The notes beneath the pieces were generated by a model. The model saw nothing but the letters and a program-made list of their open reading frames with translations, searched no databases and was not told where the DNA came from. Below, piece by piece: positions 52,815 through 63,580 of a DNA stretch of 64,000 nt; position 1 is the stretch's first letter, and the number at the start of each line of letters is the position of its first letter. Source of the DNA: Corynebacterium frankenforstense (lineage in GTDB: Bacteria; Actinomycetota; Actinomycetes; Mycobacteriales; Mycobacteriaceae); assembly GCF_030211955.1 (NCBI RefSeq), contig NZ_JASODI010000012.1, positions 1-64,000 of the forward strand, read 5' to 3'. The translations under genes and the position numbers were made by a program.

Positions 52815-54476
52815 TCAGTGGCTGACCGGGGCCTCCACGCCGACGCCGGTCAGGGAGCGGACCTCCATTTCGTCGGCGAGGTCGTCGAGGTTGTCCGGCT
52901 TGCCCAGGTAGGTGCCGATGATCGCGGCCAGGAAGCCCAGCGGGATCGAGACCAGGCCGGGGCTGGTCAGCGGGAACCAGGAGAAGTCGACGCCCGAGAA
53001 CATCGAGGTCTCGGTGCCCGAGACCGCCGGCGAGAAGAAGATCAGCAGCAGGGCGCTGCCCAGGCCGGTGTACATCGAGGCGACCGCGCCGGTGGTGTTG
53101 AAGCGGCGCCAGTACAGCGAGAACAGGATCGTCGGCAGGTTCGCGCTCGCCGCGATGGCGAAGGCCAGCGAGACCAGGAACGCGACGTTCTGCTGCATCG
53201 CCAGGATGCCCAGGACGATCGCGACGATGCCGAGCACCACCACCGTGATGCGCGAGACGCGGACCTGCTCCTCCTCGGTGGCCTGACCGTCGCGGATGAC
53301 CGCATGGTAGATGTCGTGCGCGATCGAGGCCGAGGCCGTGATCGCCAGGCCCGCGACCACCGCGAGCACCGTGGCAAAGGCGACCGCGGAGACGACGGCC
53401 ATGAACAGCGGGCCGGCCAGCTCCAGGGCCAGCAGCGGCGCGGCGGAGTTCGCCCCGCCCGGCGCGGCGAGCACCTTGTCCGGGCCGACGAGCGCGGCAG
53501 CGCCGTAGCCCAGGATCAAGGTGATCAGGTAGAAGGAGCCGATCAGCACGATCGCCCAGGTCACGGACTTGCGCGCCTCGGTGGCGGTGGGCACGGTGTA
53601 GAAGCGCATCAGCACGTGCGGCAGGCCGCCGACACCCAGGACCAGCGAGAGGCCCAGGGAGAGGAAGTCGAGTTGGCTGACGACGTCGGCGCCGTACTTC
53701 AGGCCCGGCTTCATCACGTCCTCGGCGGCGTAGCCGGCCTCGGCGCGCGCCTCGGAGCCGCGGTGCATCTCGACGGCGCGGTCGAAGAGCTCGGAGGCCC
53801 CGCCGCGCACGGCGACGAAGACCAGCACGGTCATGATGACCACCGCGCCGATGAGCAGCACGGCCTTGATCATCTGCACGTATGTGGTGCCCTTCATGCC
53901 GCCGATGAGAACGTAGGCGATCATGACCAGGCCGACCACGCCGACGACGCCGGCCTGGACGGTGGTGTCGTGGATGTTCAGCAGCACCGAGACCAGCGAG
54001 CCGGCGCCGGCCATCTGGGCGATGAGGTAGAACAGCGAGACGAACAGCGTGCCGAAGGCGGCCGCGGTACGCACCGGCTTCTGGCGCAGGCGGAAGGAGA
54101 GCACGTCCGCCATGGTGAAACGGCCGACGTTACGCATCGGTTCGGCGACCAGCAGCAGCGCCACCAGCCAGGCGACGAAGAAGCCGATCGAGTAGAGGAA
54201 GCCGTCGTAGCCGCTCAGCGCGATGGCGCCGACGATGCCGAGGAACGACGCGGCCGACAGGTAGTCGCCCGAGATGGCCAGGCCGTTCTGGGCGCCGGAG
54301 AAGGAGGCGCCGCCGGTGTAGAAGTCCGAGGCCTCCTTGGTGGTCTTGCCGGCGCGCATGACGATCGCCATGGTCACGACGATGAAGGCGACGAAGACCG
54401 AGATGTTCAGGATCGGGTTGCCCACGTCAGCTCCCGACTCCTGGGCCAGGACATGGGTGGTGTTCAACGGGTCCAT
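52815..54476 (-). CDS. mctC: MctC-like monocarboxylate (acetate/pyruvate/propionate) symporter
   Basis: 553 residues of the sodium-solute symporter family with thirteen or so hydrophobic helices. SGAQNGLAISGDYLSAASFLGIVGAIALSGYDGFLYSIGF is the typical ActP/MctC N-terminal core, and GVGGLPHVLMRFYTVPTATEARKSV is a family signature. It is preceded in the operon by the DUF485 partner MctB, as in C. glutamicum, where MctC imports pyruvate, acetate and propionate. ATG 54476 lies 10 nt after the mctB stop. Confidence 0.9.
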   Translation of the reverse strand: MDPLNTTHVLAQESGADVGNPILNISVFVAFIVVTMAIVMRAGKTTKEASDFYTGGASFSGAQNGLAISGDYLSAASFLGIVGAIALSGYDGFLYSIGFFVAWLVALLLVAEPMRNVGRFTMADVLSFRLRQKPVRTAAAFGTLFVSLFYLIAQMAGAGSLVSVLLNIHDTTVQAGVVGVVGLVMIAYVLIGGMKGTTYVQMIKAVLLIGAVVIMTVLVFVAVRGGASELFDRAVEMHRGSEARAEAGYAAEDVMKPGLKYGADVVSQLDFLSLGLSLVLGVGGLPHVLMRFYTVPTATEARKSVTWAIVLIGSFYLITLILGYGAAALVGPDKVLAAPGGANSAAPLLALELAGPLFMAVVSAVAFATVLAVVAGLAITASASIAHDIYHAVIRDGQATEEEQVRVSRITVVVLGIVAIVLGILAMQQNVAFLVSLAFAIAASANLPTILFSLYWRRFNTTGAVASMYTGLGSALLLIFFSPAVSGTETSMFSGVDFSWFPLTSPGLVSIPLGFLAAIIGTYLGKPDNLDDLADEMEVRSLTGVGVEAPVSH

Positions 54477-54486
54477 GAGGTGGGGC

Positions 54487-54843
54487 CTACCCTTCCATCT
54501 TGGTGCGGATCGCGGCCGCGCGCGGCTCGATGTTCTTGTTGGCGTAGCGCACGTACACCCAGGTGATGATGAACGTCGTGACGAACTGGAGCACGCCGAG
54601 CACGATGCCCAGGTTGACGCTGCCGAAGACGTTGAGGGCCATCAGCTCGGGGAAGAACGTCGCCGCGACGACGTAGGCGACGTACCAGAGGAAGAAGGCG
54701 ACGGACATCGGGAAGTTGAAGGAGCGGTACCGGCTGCGCAGCTCCTGGAACTGGGCTCCGGCGCGTACCTCTCGGAAGTCTTCGGCCGTCGGTTCCCGGC
54801 GTACCGGGCGCTCCGCGACGGCCGTGGGCTCTGCGGTGCTCAT
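54487..54843 (-). CDS. mctB: DUF485 membrane protein MctB
   Basis: 118 residues with two membrane helices (SVAFFLWYVAYVVAATFFPELMAL and ILVGVLQF-like VNLGIVLGVLQFVTTFIITWVYVRYANK) behind FQELRSRYRSFNFP, the DUF485 signature. It accompanies MctC-type symporters as a small partner of unknown mechanism. It is the first gene of the mctBC unit. Confidence 0.88.
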   Translation of the reverse strand: MSTAEPTAVAERPVRREPTAEDFREVRAGAQFQELRSRYRSFNFPMSVAFFLWYVAYVVAATFFPELMALNVFGSVNLGIVLGVLQFVTTFIITWVYVRYANKNIEPRAAAIRTKMEG

Positions 54844-55111
54844 GGCGGGTGTCCTCTCTGTGTCGCGCCGCGGGCTCGCGTCGGAGGGGACCCGGTCCCA
54901 CGGCGTGGTCAGCTCAGCGCGTGGACGTCAGGTGGGGCACCAGGACCCGGATCGCCGGGCCGCACGCCACGCTTGCCCGCTAGAAGTTACCCGGTTCACA
55001 GCCGTTATGAATAGTGAATGGACAGACAGCTTCACAGCCAATACGAACGCCACCCCCGAGGCCCCGCTGACCTGCGCCACCGCCCAGCCCGCGGCACCCC
55101 CGACGAAGCGG
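54844..55111 (-). promoter_or_regulatory. mctBC upstream region with direct repeats
   Basis: Read on the minus strand, GGCTGTGAA occurs twice (55039-55031 and 55003-54995), 36 bp apart. Both contain the TGTGA half of a GlxR/CRP site. The AT-rich segment between them (TATTCATAAC) is the likely promoter area. No gene is seen. Confidence 0.45.
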
Positions 55112-55726
55112 TCAATCGGCGGCGAGGCGCTCCCCGAGCGCTCCGGCGAGCACCAGGCGCACCAGATAGACGGTGAAGGCCGGCAGGAGGAAGAACACCA
55201 GCGGCACCGACCAGGCCACCGGCAGGTACACCACGCAGGCGACGGCCCCCAGGCACAGCGCCAGCGCCGCCACCGTGCACGGCAGGTGCGCCACGGCGAG
55301 CACGACGGCGTCGGCGAGCGCGCGCCGCGAGGCGGCGCCGAGGGCGAAAAACCACACGGCGACGCCGGCGATCAGAAGCGCGCCGGACAGGGCGAGGACC
55401 TGGAGGGCCGTCAACGCGGGCCCCTCGACGCCGGCGCGGAAGAGCACCCACTGCTGGTAGACCAGCACCGCGGCCAACAGGAGCGCGAGCAGCCAGTACC
55501 CCGTCACGGCGGCGAAGCGCCGCGGCAGCTCGCGCACGAAGCGCACGCCGTAACCGGAGCCGACACCGCGGACCATCTGGCCGATCACGACGTTGCCGGC
55601 GCGCAGCGCCGCACCGGCGGTGAGCACCGGCAACGCGCTGAGCACCATCAGCATGTTGACCACGACGAGGTCGGCGAACAGGCTGAAGACGGCCATGAAC
55701 CGCGAGTCCGGGTTGAACAGTCGCAC
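55112..55726 (-). CDS. YesL-type (DUF624) membrane protein of the sugar operon
   Basis: 204 residues with four to five hydrophobic helices and the DUF624 start MRLFNPDSRFMAVFSLFADLVVVNMLMVLSALPVLTAGAA. A membrane protein, MusI, is required for maltose uptake by the C. glutamicum Mus ABC system. This gene sits at the same distal place in a similar operon. Start ATG 55726, 10 nt after the permease gene. Confidence 0.8.
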   Translation of the reverse strand: MRLFNPDSRFMAVFSLFADLVVVNMLMVLSALPVLTAGAALRAGNVVIGQMVRGVGSGYGVRFVRELPRRFAAVTGYWLLALLLAAVLVYQQWVLFRAGVEGPALTALQVLALSGALLIAGVAVWFFALGAASRRALADAVVLAVAHLPCTVAALALCLGAVACVVYLPVAWSVPLVFFLLPAFTVYLVRLVLAGALGERLAAD

Positions 55727-55736
55727 GGCGCGCCGC

Positions 55737-56684
55737 TCAGCCCTTCACGGCGCCGGCGGCGACGCCCTCGACGATGTGCTTCTGGGTGGCCGCGTAGAAG
55801 ATGACGATCGGGATGATCGCGAGCACCAGCATCGCCATCATCGCCCCGAGGTCGCGGTCGCCCTGGGAACCGATGAACTGCTGGATGACCACCGGGATGG
55901 TGCGGTACGGCGTGGACAGGCCCACCACCAGGTACGGCAGCAGGTAGTCGTTCCACACCCACATCGCGTTCAGGATGGCCACCGTGATTGCCGTGGGCTT
56001 GAGCATCGGCATGACCACGCGGAAGAACGTGCCCAGCGGGGAGCAGCCGTCCATCGTCGCGGCCTCCTCGATCTCCAGCGGGATGGCCTTGATGAACCCG
56101 GAGAACATGAACACCGACAGGCCGGAGCCGAAGCCGACGTAGAGCACCACCATGCCCAGCGGGTTGGCCAGGCCCAGCCGGTCGGCGATGACGACGGTGG
56201 GGAACATGACCATCTGGAACGGGATGACCATGGAGAAGACGAACAGGTAGTACAGCGTCGAGGTCCACCACGTCTTGACCCGGGTGATGTAGTAGGCCGT
56301 CATGGAGCTGAAGAAGACGATGGCGGCGACCGAGGAGATCGTGATCACGAACGACCAGACGATCGCCCAGCCGAAGCCCTCGCCCTGGATGCCGGTGACG
56401 TAGTTGGTCAGCCCGGCCCACATCTCGCCGACGGGCAGCGCGAACGGGTTGTTCGAGATCGCGAAGCGTTCCTTGAAGGAGTTGAGCAGGATGAAGGCGA
56501 TCGGGGTGAGAAAGACCAGGGTCAGAAAGACCAGCACCGCGTAGATGAGGACCTTGGCGGGGCCGCCGACGCGGGCGGCCGAGCCCCCCGTACCGGCGCC
56601 GGCCCCGGCGGGCCCGATGTCGACGGCCGCCGCGGCGTCATCGGGCCGCACCGGCCCGGCGGAAGGATTGACTTGGGTGGTCAC
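55737..56684 (-). CDS. Carbohydrate ABC transporter permease (MalG type)
   Basis: 315 residues. About 50 cytoplasmic Ala/Gly/Pro-rich residues precede six membrane helices. The EAA loop reads EEAATMDGCSPLGTFFRVVMPMLKP, which contacts the ATPase. It belongs to the MalG branch of CUT1 sugar importers. It starts 3 nt after the MalF-type permease. Confidence 0.93.
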   Translation of the reverse strand: MTTQVNPSAGPVRPDDAAAAVDIGPAGAGAGTGGSAARVGGPAKVLIYAVLVFLTLVFLTPIAFILLNSFKERFAISNNPFALPVGEMWAGLTNYVTGIQGEGFGWAIVWSFVITISSVAAIVFFSSMTAYYITRVKTWWTSTLYYLFVFSMVIPFQMVMFPTVVIADRLGLANPLGMVVLYVGFGSGLSVFMFSGFIKAIPLEIEEAATMDGCSPLGTFFRVVMPMLKPTAITVAILNAMWVWNDYLLPYLVVGLSTPYRTIPVVIQQFIGSQGDRDLGAMMAMLVLAIIPIVIFYAATQKHIVEGVAAGAVKG

Positions 56685-56687
56685 GGT

Positions 56688-57533
56688 TTATGCCTCCACT
56701 TCCCTGCGCCGGGTGGCGCGCAGCTGGAACATCGCGATGACGACGACCACGACGACGAAGATGACGGCCTTGGCCTGGCCGACGCCCTCGGCGCCAACCC
56801 GGTTGAACATCGTCTTGACGATGTTGAGGGCGACCATCTCGGTCTCGCCGCCCGGCGCGCCGTCGGTCAGCGCGAGGTTCTGGTCGAAGATCTTGAAGGT
56901 GTTGGACAAGGTGAGAAACAGGCAGATGGTGATCGAGGGCATGATCATCGGGATGGTCACGTGCCGCAGCATCTCCCAGCGGGAGACGCCGTCGATCTCG
57001 GCGGCCTCGATCAGCTCCGGCGGCACGTTCTGCAGCCCGGCGATGTAGATGATCATCATGTAGCCGATCAGCTGCCAGTTGATCAGCATGACCAGGCCGG
57101 CGTAGCCGAACCGGGAGTCCGCGACGATCGTCTGGTCGTAGTTGGCCAGCACCGCGTTGATCATGGACTGCCAGGTGTAGCCGAGCACGATGCCGCCGAT
57201 GAGGTTCGGCAGGAAGAACACCGTGCGGAAGAAGTTCGTGCCGCGCAGCTTGCGGGTCAGGGTCCAGGCCACCGCGAAGGCGACGACGTTGACCGTGATG
57301 ATCGAGACGACGGCGACGAGCACCGTGAACACGAACGCGGAGACGAACCCCTCGCGGGCCTCGAAGGCGCGAGCGTAGTTGTCCAGGCCCACCCAGGAGG
57401 CGTCCGTGATCGTGGTGAACTCCGTGAAAGACAGCGCGAAACCGATGACGAAGGGCACCAGGAAGGCGACCAGGAACGCCAGCAGCGTCGGCAGGACGAA
57501 GACCGGGAAGTACTTTTTCAGTGCGGTTTGCAT
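56688..57533 (-). CDS. Carbohydrate ABC transporter permease (MalF/UgpA type)
   Basis: 281 residues with six membrane helices and the EAA loop EAAEIDGVSRWEMLRHVTIPMIMPSI. It is the MalF/UgpA partner of the next permease. The 15-nt gap after the binding-protein gene supports one transcript. Confidence 0.93.
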   Translation of the reverse strand: MQTALKKYFPVFVLPTLLAFLVAFLVPFVIGFALSFTEFTTITDASWVGLDNYARAFEAREGFVSAFVFTVLVAVVSIITVNVVAFAVAWTLTRKLRGTNFFRTVFFLPNLIGGIVLGYTWQSMINAVLANYDQTIVADSRFGYAGLVMLINWQLIGYMMIIYIAGLQNVPPELIEAAEIDGVSRWEMLRHVTIPMIMPSITICLFLTLSNTFKIFDQNLALTDGAPGGETEMVALNIVKTMFNRVGAEGVGQAKAVIFVVVVVVIAMFQLRATRRREVEA

Positions 57534-57548
57534 TCGAGCGTCAGCCTC

Positions 57549-58907
57549 CTAGCTCTGCAGGGCGATCTGGTTGGCCATCTCGTACTCCCAGTCGTCCCGG
57601 AACCGGTCCACCACGTCCTGCCAGGTCAGGTTGCCCATCGCGTACTGCGCCAGGTTCTGTCCGTAGCGGTCGCGGAAGCTCTGGTTCGGGCTGAACTGGA
57701 AGTCCCACGGCAGCGAGTTCGATTCCGGGTCCTGGATGGCGGCCTGGACCTGCTGGGCCAGCGGATCGGCGGGCACCTCGTCGGGCGCGTAGTCGGCGAA
57801 GGGGGCGATGAAGCCGAGCTCGTCGACCACCAGCTCCTTGCCGCGCTCGGAGAGGAAGAGCCATTCGACGAAGTCCCGGGTGGCCTGCTGGTCCTCGGCG
57901 CTGGCGCGGGAGTTGACCGCCAGATAGTTCTCGGTGCCGACGTTGAGGCCGTTGCGCTCCTCGTCGGGCATGCCCATGTACATGGGCATGAACTTGATCT
58001 TGTCCTCCTTGATCACGTTGCCGCCCACGCCCGCGATCTGCGACCAGGCCCAGTTGCCGTTCTGCACCATCGCGGCCTTGCCGGTGGCGAACTCCGCCAT
58101 CGCGTCCGAGGTGGCCCGGCCGGTGGCCAGCGCCGGCGGCACCGTGGAGTTTTCCAGGTACAGGTCGAACAGCTGGCGGAACTGCCTCTCGTAGGTGAAC
58201 TCCGCCTGCGCCATTTCCGAGAAATCGGAGATGTCGCGGTCGACGATCTCGTAGTGCAGCGGGCCGTTCATCAGGTGGTTGGTCCACCGCCACTCCTCGC
58301 CCGGCAGCAGGGAGGTCGAGGCGAAGGCGCCGTCGAGGCCGAACTCGTCCTTGCGGGCCTGCAGGTCCTCGGCGACGGCCTTGAGGTCGTCGAAGCCGTC
58401 GATCTCCTCGACCGAGCCCACCGCCGGGTTCGGCGCAGCGAAGTAGCGGTCGAAGATCTCCTCGTTGTAGAGCAGACCGAAGCCCTCGACGGCGAAGGGG
58501 AACGCGCGGGCGACCCCTGCGGCGTCGGTGATCGGCTCGACGTCGTCGTTGAGCCCGGTGACCACGCCATAATCGGAGATGTCGGCCAGGTAGTCCTGCC
58601 AGATGCCGAAGCCCTCCTGGCCGTTGATCTGGAACAGCGTCGGGGCGTTGGACTTGGCCATCTCGGCCTTGAGGGTCTGCATGTAGGACCCGGAGGCGGC
58701 CGTGACCACCTTGACCGGCACGCCGGTCAGTTCCGTGTATTCCTCGGCGATGTCCTCGAACTGCTGGGCCTGCTCGGGCTTGAAGTTCATGTAGTACACG
58801 CTCGGGCCGCGGTCTGAGCCGCAGCCCACCAGGGCGGAGGCGGCCAGCGCCGCGACGGCGCAGACGGCCGTCGCGCGCCGGATGCCGCGCGCCAGTGTCG
58901 TTCTCAT
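57549..58907 (-). CDS. Carbohydrate-binding lipoprotein of the ABC importer
   Basis: 452 residues. The lipoprotein signal (RRATAVCAVAALAASALVGC, lipobox LVGC with Cys29) anchors it outside the membrane. The mature chain has the family-1 solute-binding fold, for example FKPEQAQQFEDIAEEYTELTGVPV at the N-lobe and GKAAMVQNGNWAWSQI. It captures the sugar for the two permeases. ATG 58907 has AAAGGA upstream; an earlier frame start has no support. The substrate may be maltose or a related oligosaccharide. Confidence 0.92.
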   Translation of the reverse strand: MRTTLARGIRRATAVCAVAALAASALVGCGSDRGPSVYYMNFKPEQAQQFEDIAEEYTELTGVPVKVVTAASGSYMQTLKAEMAKSNAPTLFQINGQEGFGIWQDYLADISDYGVVTGLNDDVEPITDAAGVARAFPFAVEGFGLLYNEEIFDRYFAAPNPAVGSVEEIDGFDDLKAVAEDLQARKDEFGLDGAFASTSLLPGEEWRWTNHLMNGPLHYEIVDRDISDFSEMAQAEFTYERQFRQLFDLYLENSTVPPALATGRATSDAMAEFATGKAAMVQNGNWAWSQIAGVGGNVIKEDKIKFMPMYMGMPDEERNGLNVGTENYLAVNSRASAEDQQATRDFVEWLFLSERGKELVVDELGFIAPFADYAPDEVPADPLAQQVQAAIQDPESNSLPWDFQFSPNQSFRDRYGQNLAQYAMGNLTWQDVVDRFRDDWEYEMANQIALQS

Positions 58908-58967
58908 GAAAGGTTCTCGTCCTTTCCGCGGATCGGCTGCTTGCGCAGCATGCATTCGGTTTTCATT

Positions 58968-60242
58968 CTAGGTCTCATCGCGTGCGCCCCCGTCGGGTTT
59001 CAGCCCGCCCGCGTCCCTTCGGCGGGGCAGGTAGACGACCTCCTCGTCGGGGCGCCCGGGAAGCACCGCCCGGAAGTAGGACTCCGCCGCCCGGGCCAGC
59101 GGCACGAACCCGCCCTTCTGCTCAGTCAGGAACCAGCGATGGTCGAGGATCTCGTGGAAGATCTGGGCCGGCTCGAGCTTGCCCCACAGCGGCTCCGGGA
59201 CCAGGCTGACCACCGGCTCGTACTCCTTGACCATCCAGCGGTGCGCGACGTCGGCCAGGGGCAGCCGGCCGCCGTAGCGCACCGCCCGGTAGGCCTCCAT
59301 CTCCCCCAGCAGCCGCTGCGCCTGCCGGTCCTGGACGTCCAGCCCCGTCAGCGCCTTGAGCTTCCTGCGGTGGAAACCGGTGGAGAACACCGCCGGCTCG
59401 AAACGCACGTGGGTGACGTCGCCCTCCTGCTCGATCTCGGCCTCCCCGACGTCGAAGCCCAGTTCGTTGATGCGCCCGACCCGCTCGGCCACCGCGTCGA
59501 AGGCGTCGCCCTCGACCTCCAGCTCGCCGACGACGAGCTCCCACAGGTCCGCGTAGATCCCCTCGACGGTGGTGCCCAGGGCGATGACGTCGACGCCCGG
59601 GTCGAGCAGTCCGCCGGCCTGCAGGTCCATCAGCTCGCCGATGATGTTGACCCGGGCCAGTTCGACGTCTTGGAGCCTGCGCCCGCGCGAGAGCGGCTCG
59701 TGGAACTCACCGGTCTCGGCGTCGACGAGGTACGCGGAGAACTGGTCCGCGTCGCGCCGGAACAGGGTGTTCGACAGCGAGACGTCACCCCAGTAGAAGT
59801 TGAGCAGGTGCAGGCGCACCAGCAGCACCGCCAGGGCCCGCACCAGCTTGCTGACGGTGTCCGCGTCGAGCTCTCGGGAGAAGACGTCGCGGTACGGCAG
59901 CGAGTAGCGCAGATGCTCGGTGACCAGACACGGGGTCAGCTCCTCGCCGTCGGCGTCGCGCCGCTGCGCGATCACGGCGACCGGTTCCACGCACGGCACG
60001 TCCAACCGCCGCAGGCGACGCAGGGTGCGGTACTCGTGCCAGGCGGCGTGCGCGCCGATCTCCTTGACCGCGAGCACCAGTCCCTCGGAGCGCACCAGGC
60101 GCACGGTGTGCCGGGAGATGCCGCGGGGCAGGGCGGCCAAGAGGTCCGCACCCCACTGCGCCAGCGGCCGGGACCAGGGCAGCCGCAGCAGCGCCGACGC
60201 GTAGACCGGGGACTGGACGTTCAGTTTCTCCCGCTGCGGCAC
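58968..60242 (-). CDS. DUF4032 (kinase-like) protein in the sugar operon
   Basis: 424 residues. The N-terminal 285 or so show the LPS-kinase-like pattern of DUF4032: VRSEGLVLAVKEIGAHAAWHEYRTLRRL (a Lys/Glu pair as in kinases), WGDVSLSNTLFRRDAD (in place of the HxDxxxxN catalytic loop) and YLVDAETGEF (in place of DFG). The C-terminal part is the DUF4032_C helical region. No substrate is known. I recall such genes near sugar ABC ATPases in corynebacteria. It starts with GTG 60242, 24 nt after the ATPase stop, with GAGAGGAGG upstream. Confidence 0.82.
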   Translation of the reverse strand: MPQREKLNVQSPVYASALLRLPWSRPLAQWGADLLAALPRGISRHTVRLVRSEGLVLAVKEIGAHAAWHEYRTLRRLRRLDVPCVEPVAVIAQRRDADGEELTPCLVTEHLRYSLPYRDVFSRELDADTVSKLVRALAVLLVRLHLLNFYWGDVSLSNTLFRRDADQFSAYLVDAETGEFHEPLSRGRRLQDVELARVNIIGELMDLQAGGLLDPGVDVIALGTTVEGIYADLWELVVGELEVEGDAFDAVAERVGRINELGFDVGEAEIEQEGDVTHVRFEPAVFSTGFHRRKLKALTGLDVQDRQAQRLLGEMEAYRAVRYGGRLPLADVAHRWMVKEYEPVVSLVPEPLWGKLEPAQIFHEILDHRWFLTEQKGGFVPLARAAESYFRAVLPGRPDEEVVYLPRRRDAGGLKPDGGARDET

Positions 60243-60266
60243 CCGCTCTCGCCTCCTCTCCGGCCC

Positions 60267-61397
<1,131 letters not shown>

Positions 61398-61566
61398 TGT
61401 TCGCTCCTCCATCGGCAGGTACGTGCCGAACGATCCGTTGTGGGGGTGGAATGCGGCGGATGCGCCACACCTCCATTAAACACGCTTGCGGCCCACCGGC
61501 GGCCCGCTCCCGCCCCAGGCGCCCAGGCGGGGGAGGGACGCCCGCCGCGGGCCCGCACGGCGAGAA
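61398..61566 (-). promoter_or_regulatory. Promoter region of the sugar ABC operon
   Basis: On the minus strand TTTAAT (61480-61475), preceded by TG, is the best -10 candidate, giving a leader of about 70 nt to ATG 61397. No gene is seen. Confidence 0.4.
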
Positions 61567-61600
61567 GCCCGCCGTCCCCGGGAGACCGGGGCCGGCGGGC
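61567..61600 (-). terminator. Terminator after the FKBP gene
   Basis: GCCCGCCG-CCCCGG pairs with CCGGGG-CGGCGGGC (one mismatch each side) in the minus orientation and is followed by TTCTCG. Confidence 0.5.
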
Positions 61601-61648
61601 AGGCGGCCGCGCGAGTGGTGTGGCGCGATGGAGTGGCAGCCGCGGCCG

Positions 61649-62011
61649 CTACTGCACGACGTCCAGCAGGTCGATGACGAAGACCAGCGTGCGCCCGGAG
61701 AGCGGGTGCCCGCCGCCCGCCGGACCGTAGGCCTTCTCGGGCGGGCAGATCAGGCGGCGGCGACCGCCGGCGCGCATGCCGGGGATGCCCTCCTTCCAGC
61801 CGTCGATCAGCCGGTCGAGAGGGAACTCGATGCTCTGCTTGCGGTCCCAGGAGGAGTCGAACTCCTCACCGGTCTCGAAGTCGACCCCCACGTAGTGCAC
61901 CTCCACGGTGTCGCCGGCCTGGGCCTGCGCGCCGTCACCGACCGTGACGTCCTCGATGACCAGGTCCTCCGGTGCCGGACCCTCGGGCACGTTCACGTCG
62001 GGCTTCTCCAT
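61649..62011 (-). CDS. fkpA: FKBP-type peptidyl-prolyl isomerase
   Basis: 120 residues. The single FKBP domain contains VEVHYVGVDFETGEEFDSSWDR, GWKEGIPGMRAGGRR and the C-terminal HPLSGRTLVFVIDLL. It lacks a signal peptide, so it acts in the cytoplasm. The position beside gltA is the same as fkpA in C. glutamicum. ATG 62011 (MEKPD) is used; ATG 62032 is possible. AAGGAG lies 12 nt upstream. Confidence 0.94.
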   Translation of the reverse strand: MEKPDVNVPEGPAPEDLVIEDVTVGDGAQAQAGDTVEVHYVGVDFETGEEFDSSWDRKQSIEFPLDRLIDGWKEGIPGMRAGGRRRLICPPEKAYGPAGGGHPLSGRTLVFVIDLLDVVQ

Positions 62012-62216
62012 GGGTGATGCATTCTCCTTCATCGGGGGCAGTGTCCGGCCGCTGCACGCCGCCTGGGAGGCGGCGGAGGGCCATCGGCGTGCATTATATG
62101 CGAAACGATAGATCATACGCCTGTCTGGCGAGCCTAACCCGCACCCCGCCCCGGCGCGAAAACGGCGGCGCCGGCCCCACGGCGAAACGGCCCCCACGCC
62201 GCCACCCCACCCACGC
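62012..62216 (-). promoter_or_regulatory. fkpA promoter with consensus TATAAT
   Basis: The minus strand has a perfect TATAAT (62098-62093), the best -10 in the window, with a second TATGAT-like hexamer about 15 bp upstream. The predicted leader is about 75 nt. No gene is seen between here and the gltA terminator. Confidence 0.6.
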
Positions 62217-62248
62217 AAAAGCCGCGCCACCCGGGCGGGTGGCGCGGC
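62217..62248 (-). terminator. gltA terminator
   Basis: GCCGCGCCACCC pairs with GGGTGGCGCGGC around a 4-nt loop and is followed on the minus strand by TTTTGC, 40 nt after the gltA stop. Confidence 0.85.
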
Positions 62249-62287
62249 CGTCGGAAATCGAAGGGCGGTGTCAGCCGCCCGCCGCAA

Positions 62288-63580
<1,293 letters not shown>

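Noticed and set aside
55593..58817. A 1074-codon open frame on the plus strand
   Set aside because: It is antisense to the ABC permease and binding-protein genes, which have clear families. High-GC DNA leaves the opposite frame open, and the translation is low in complexity with no motif.
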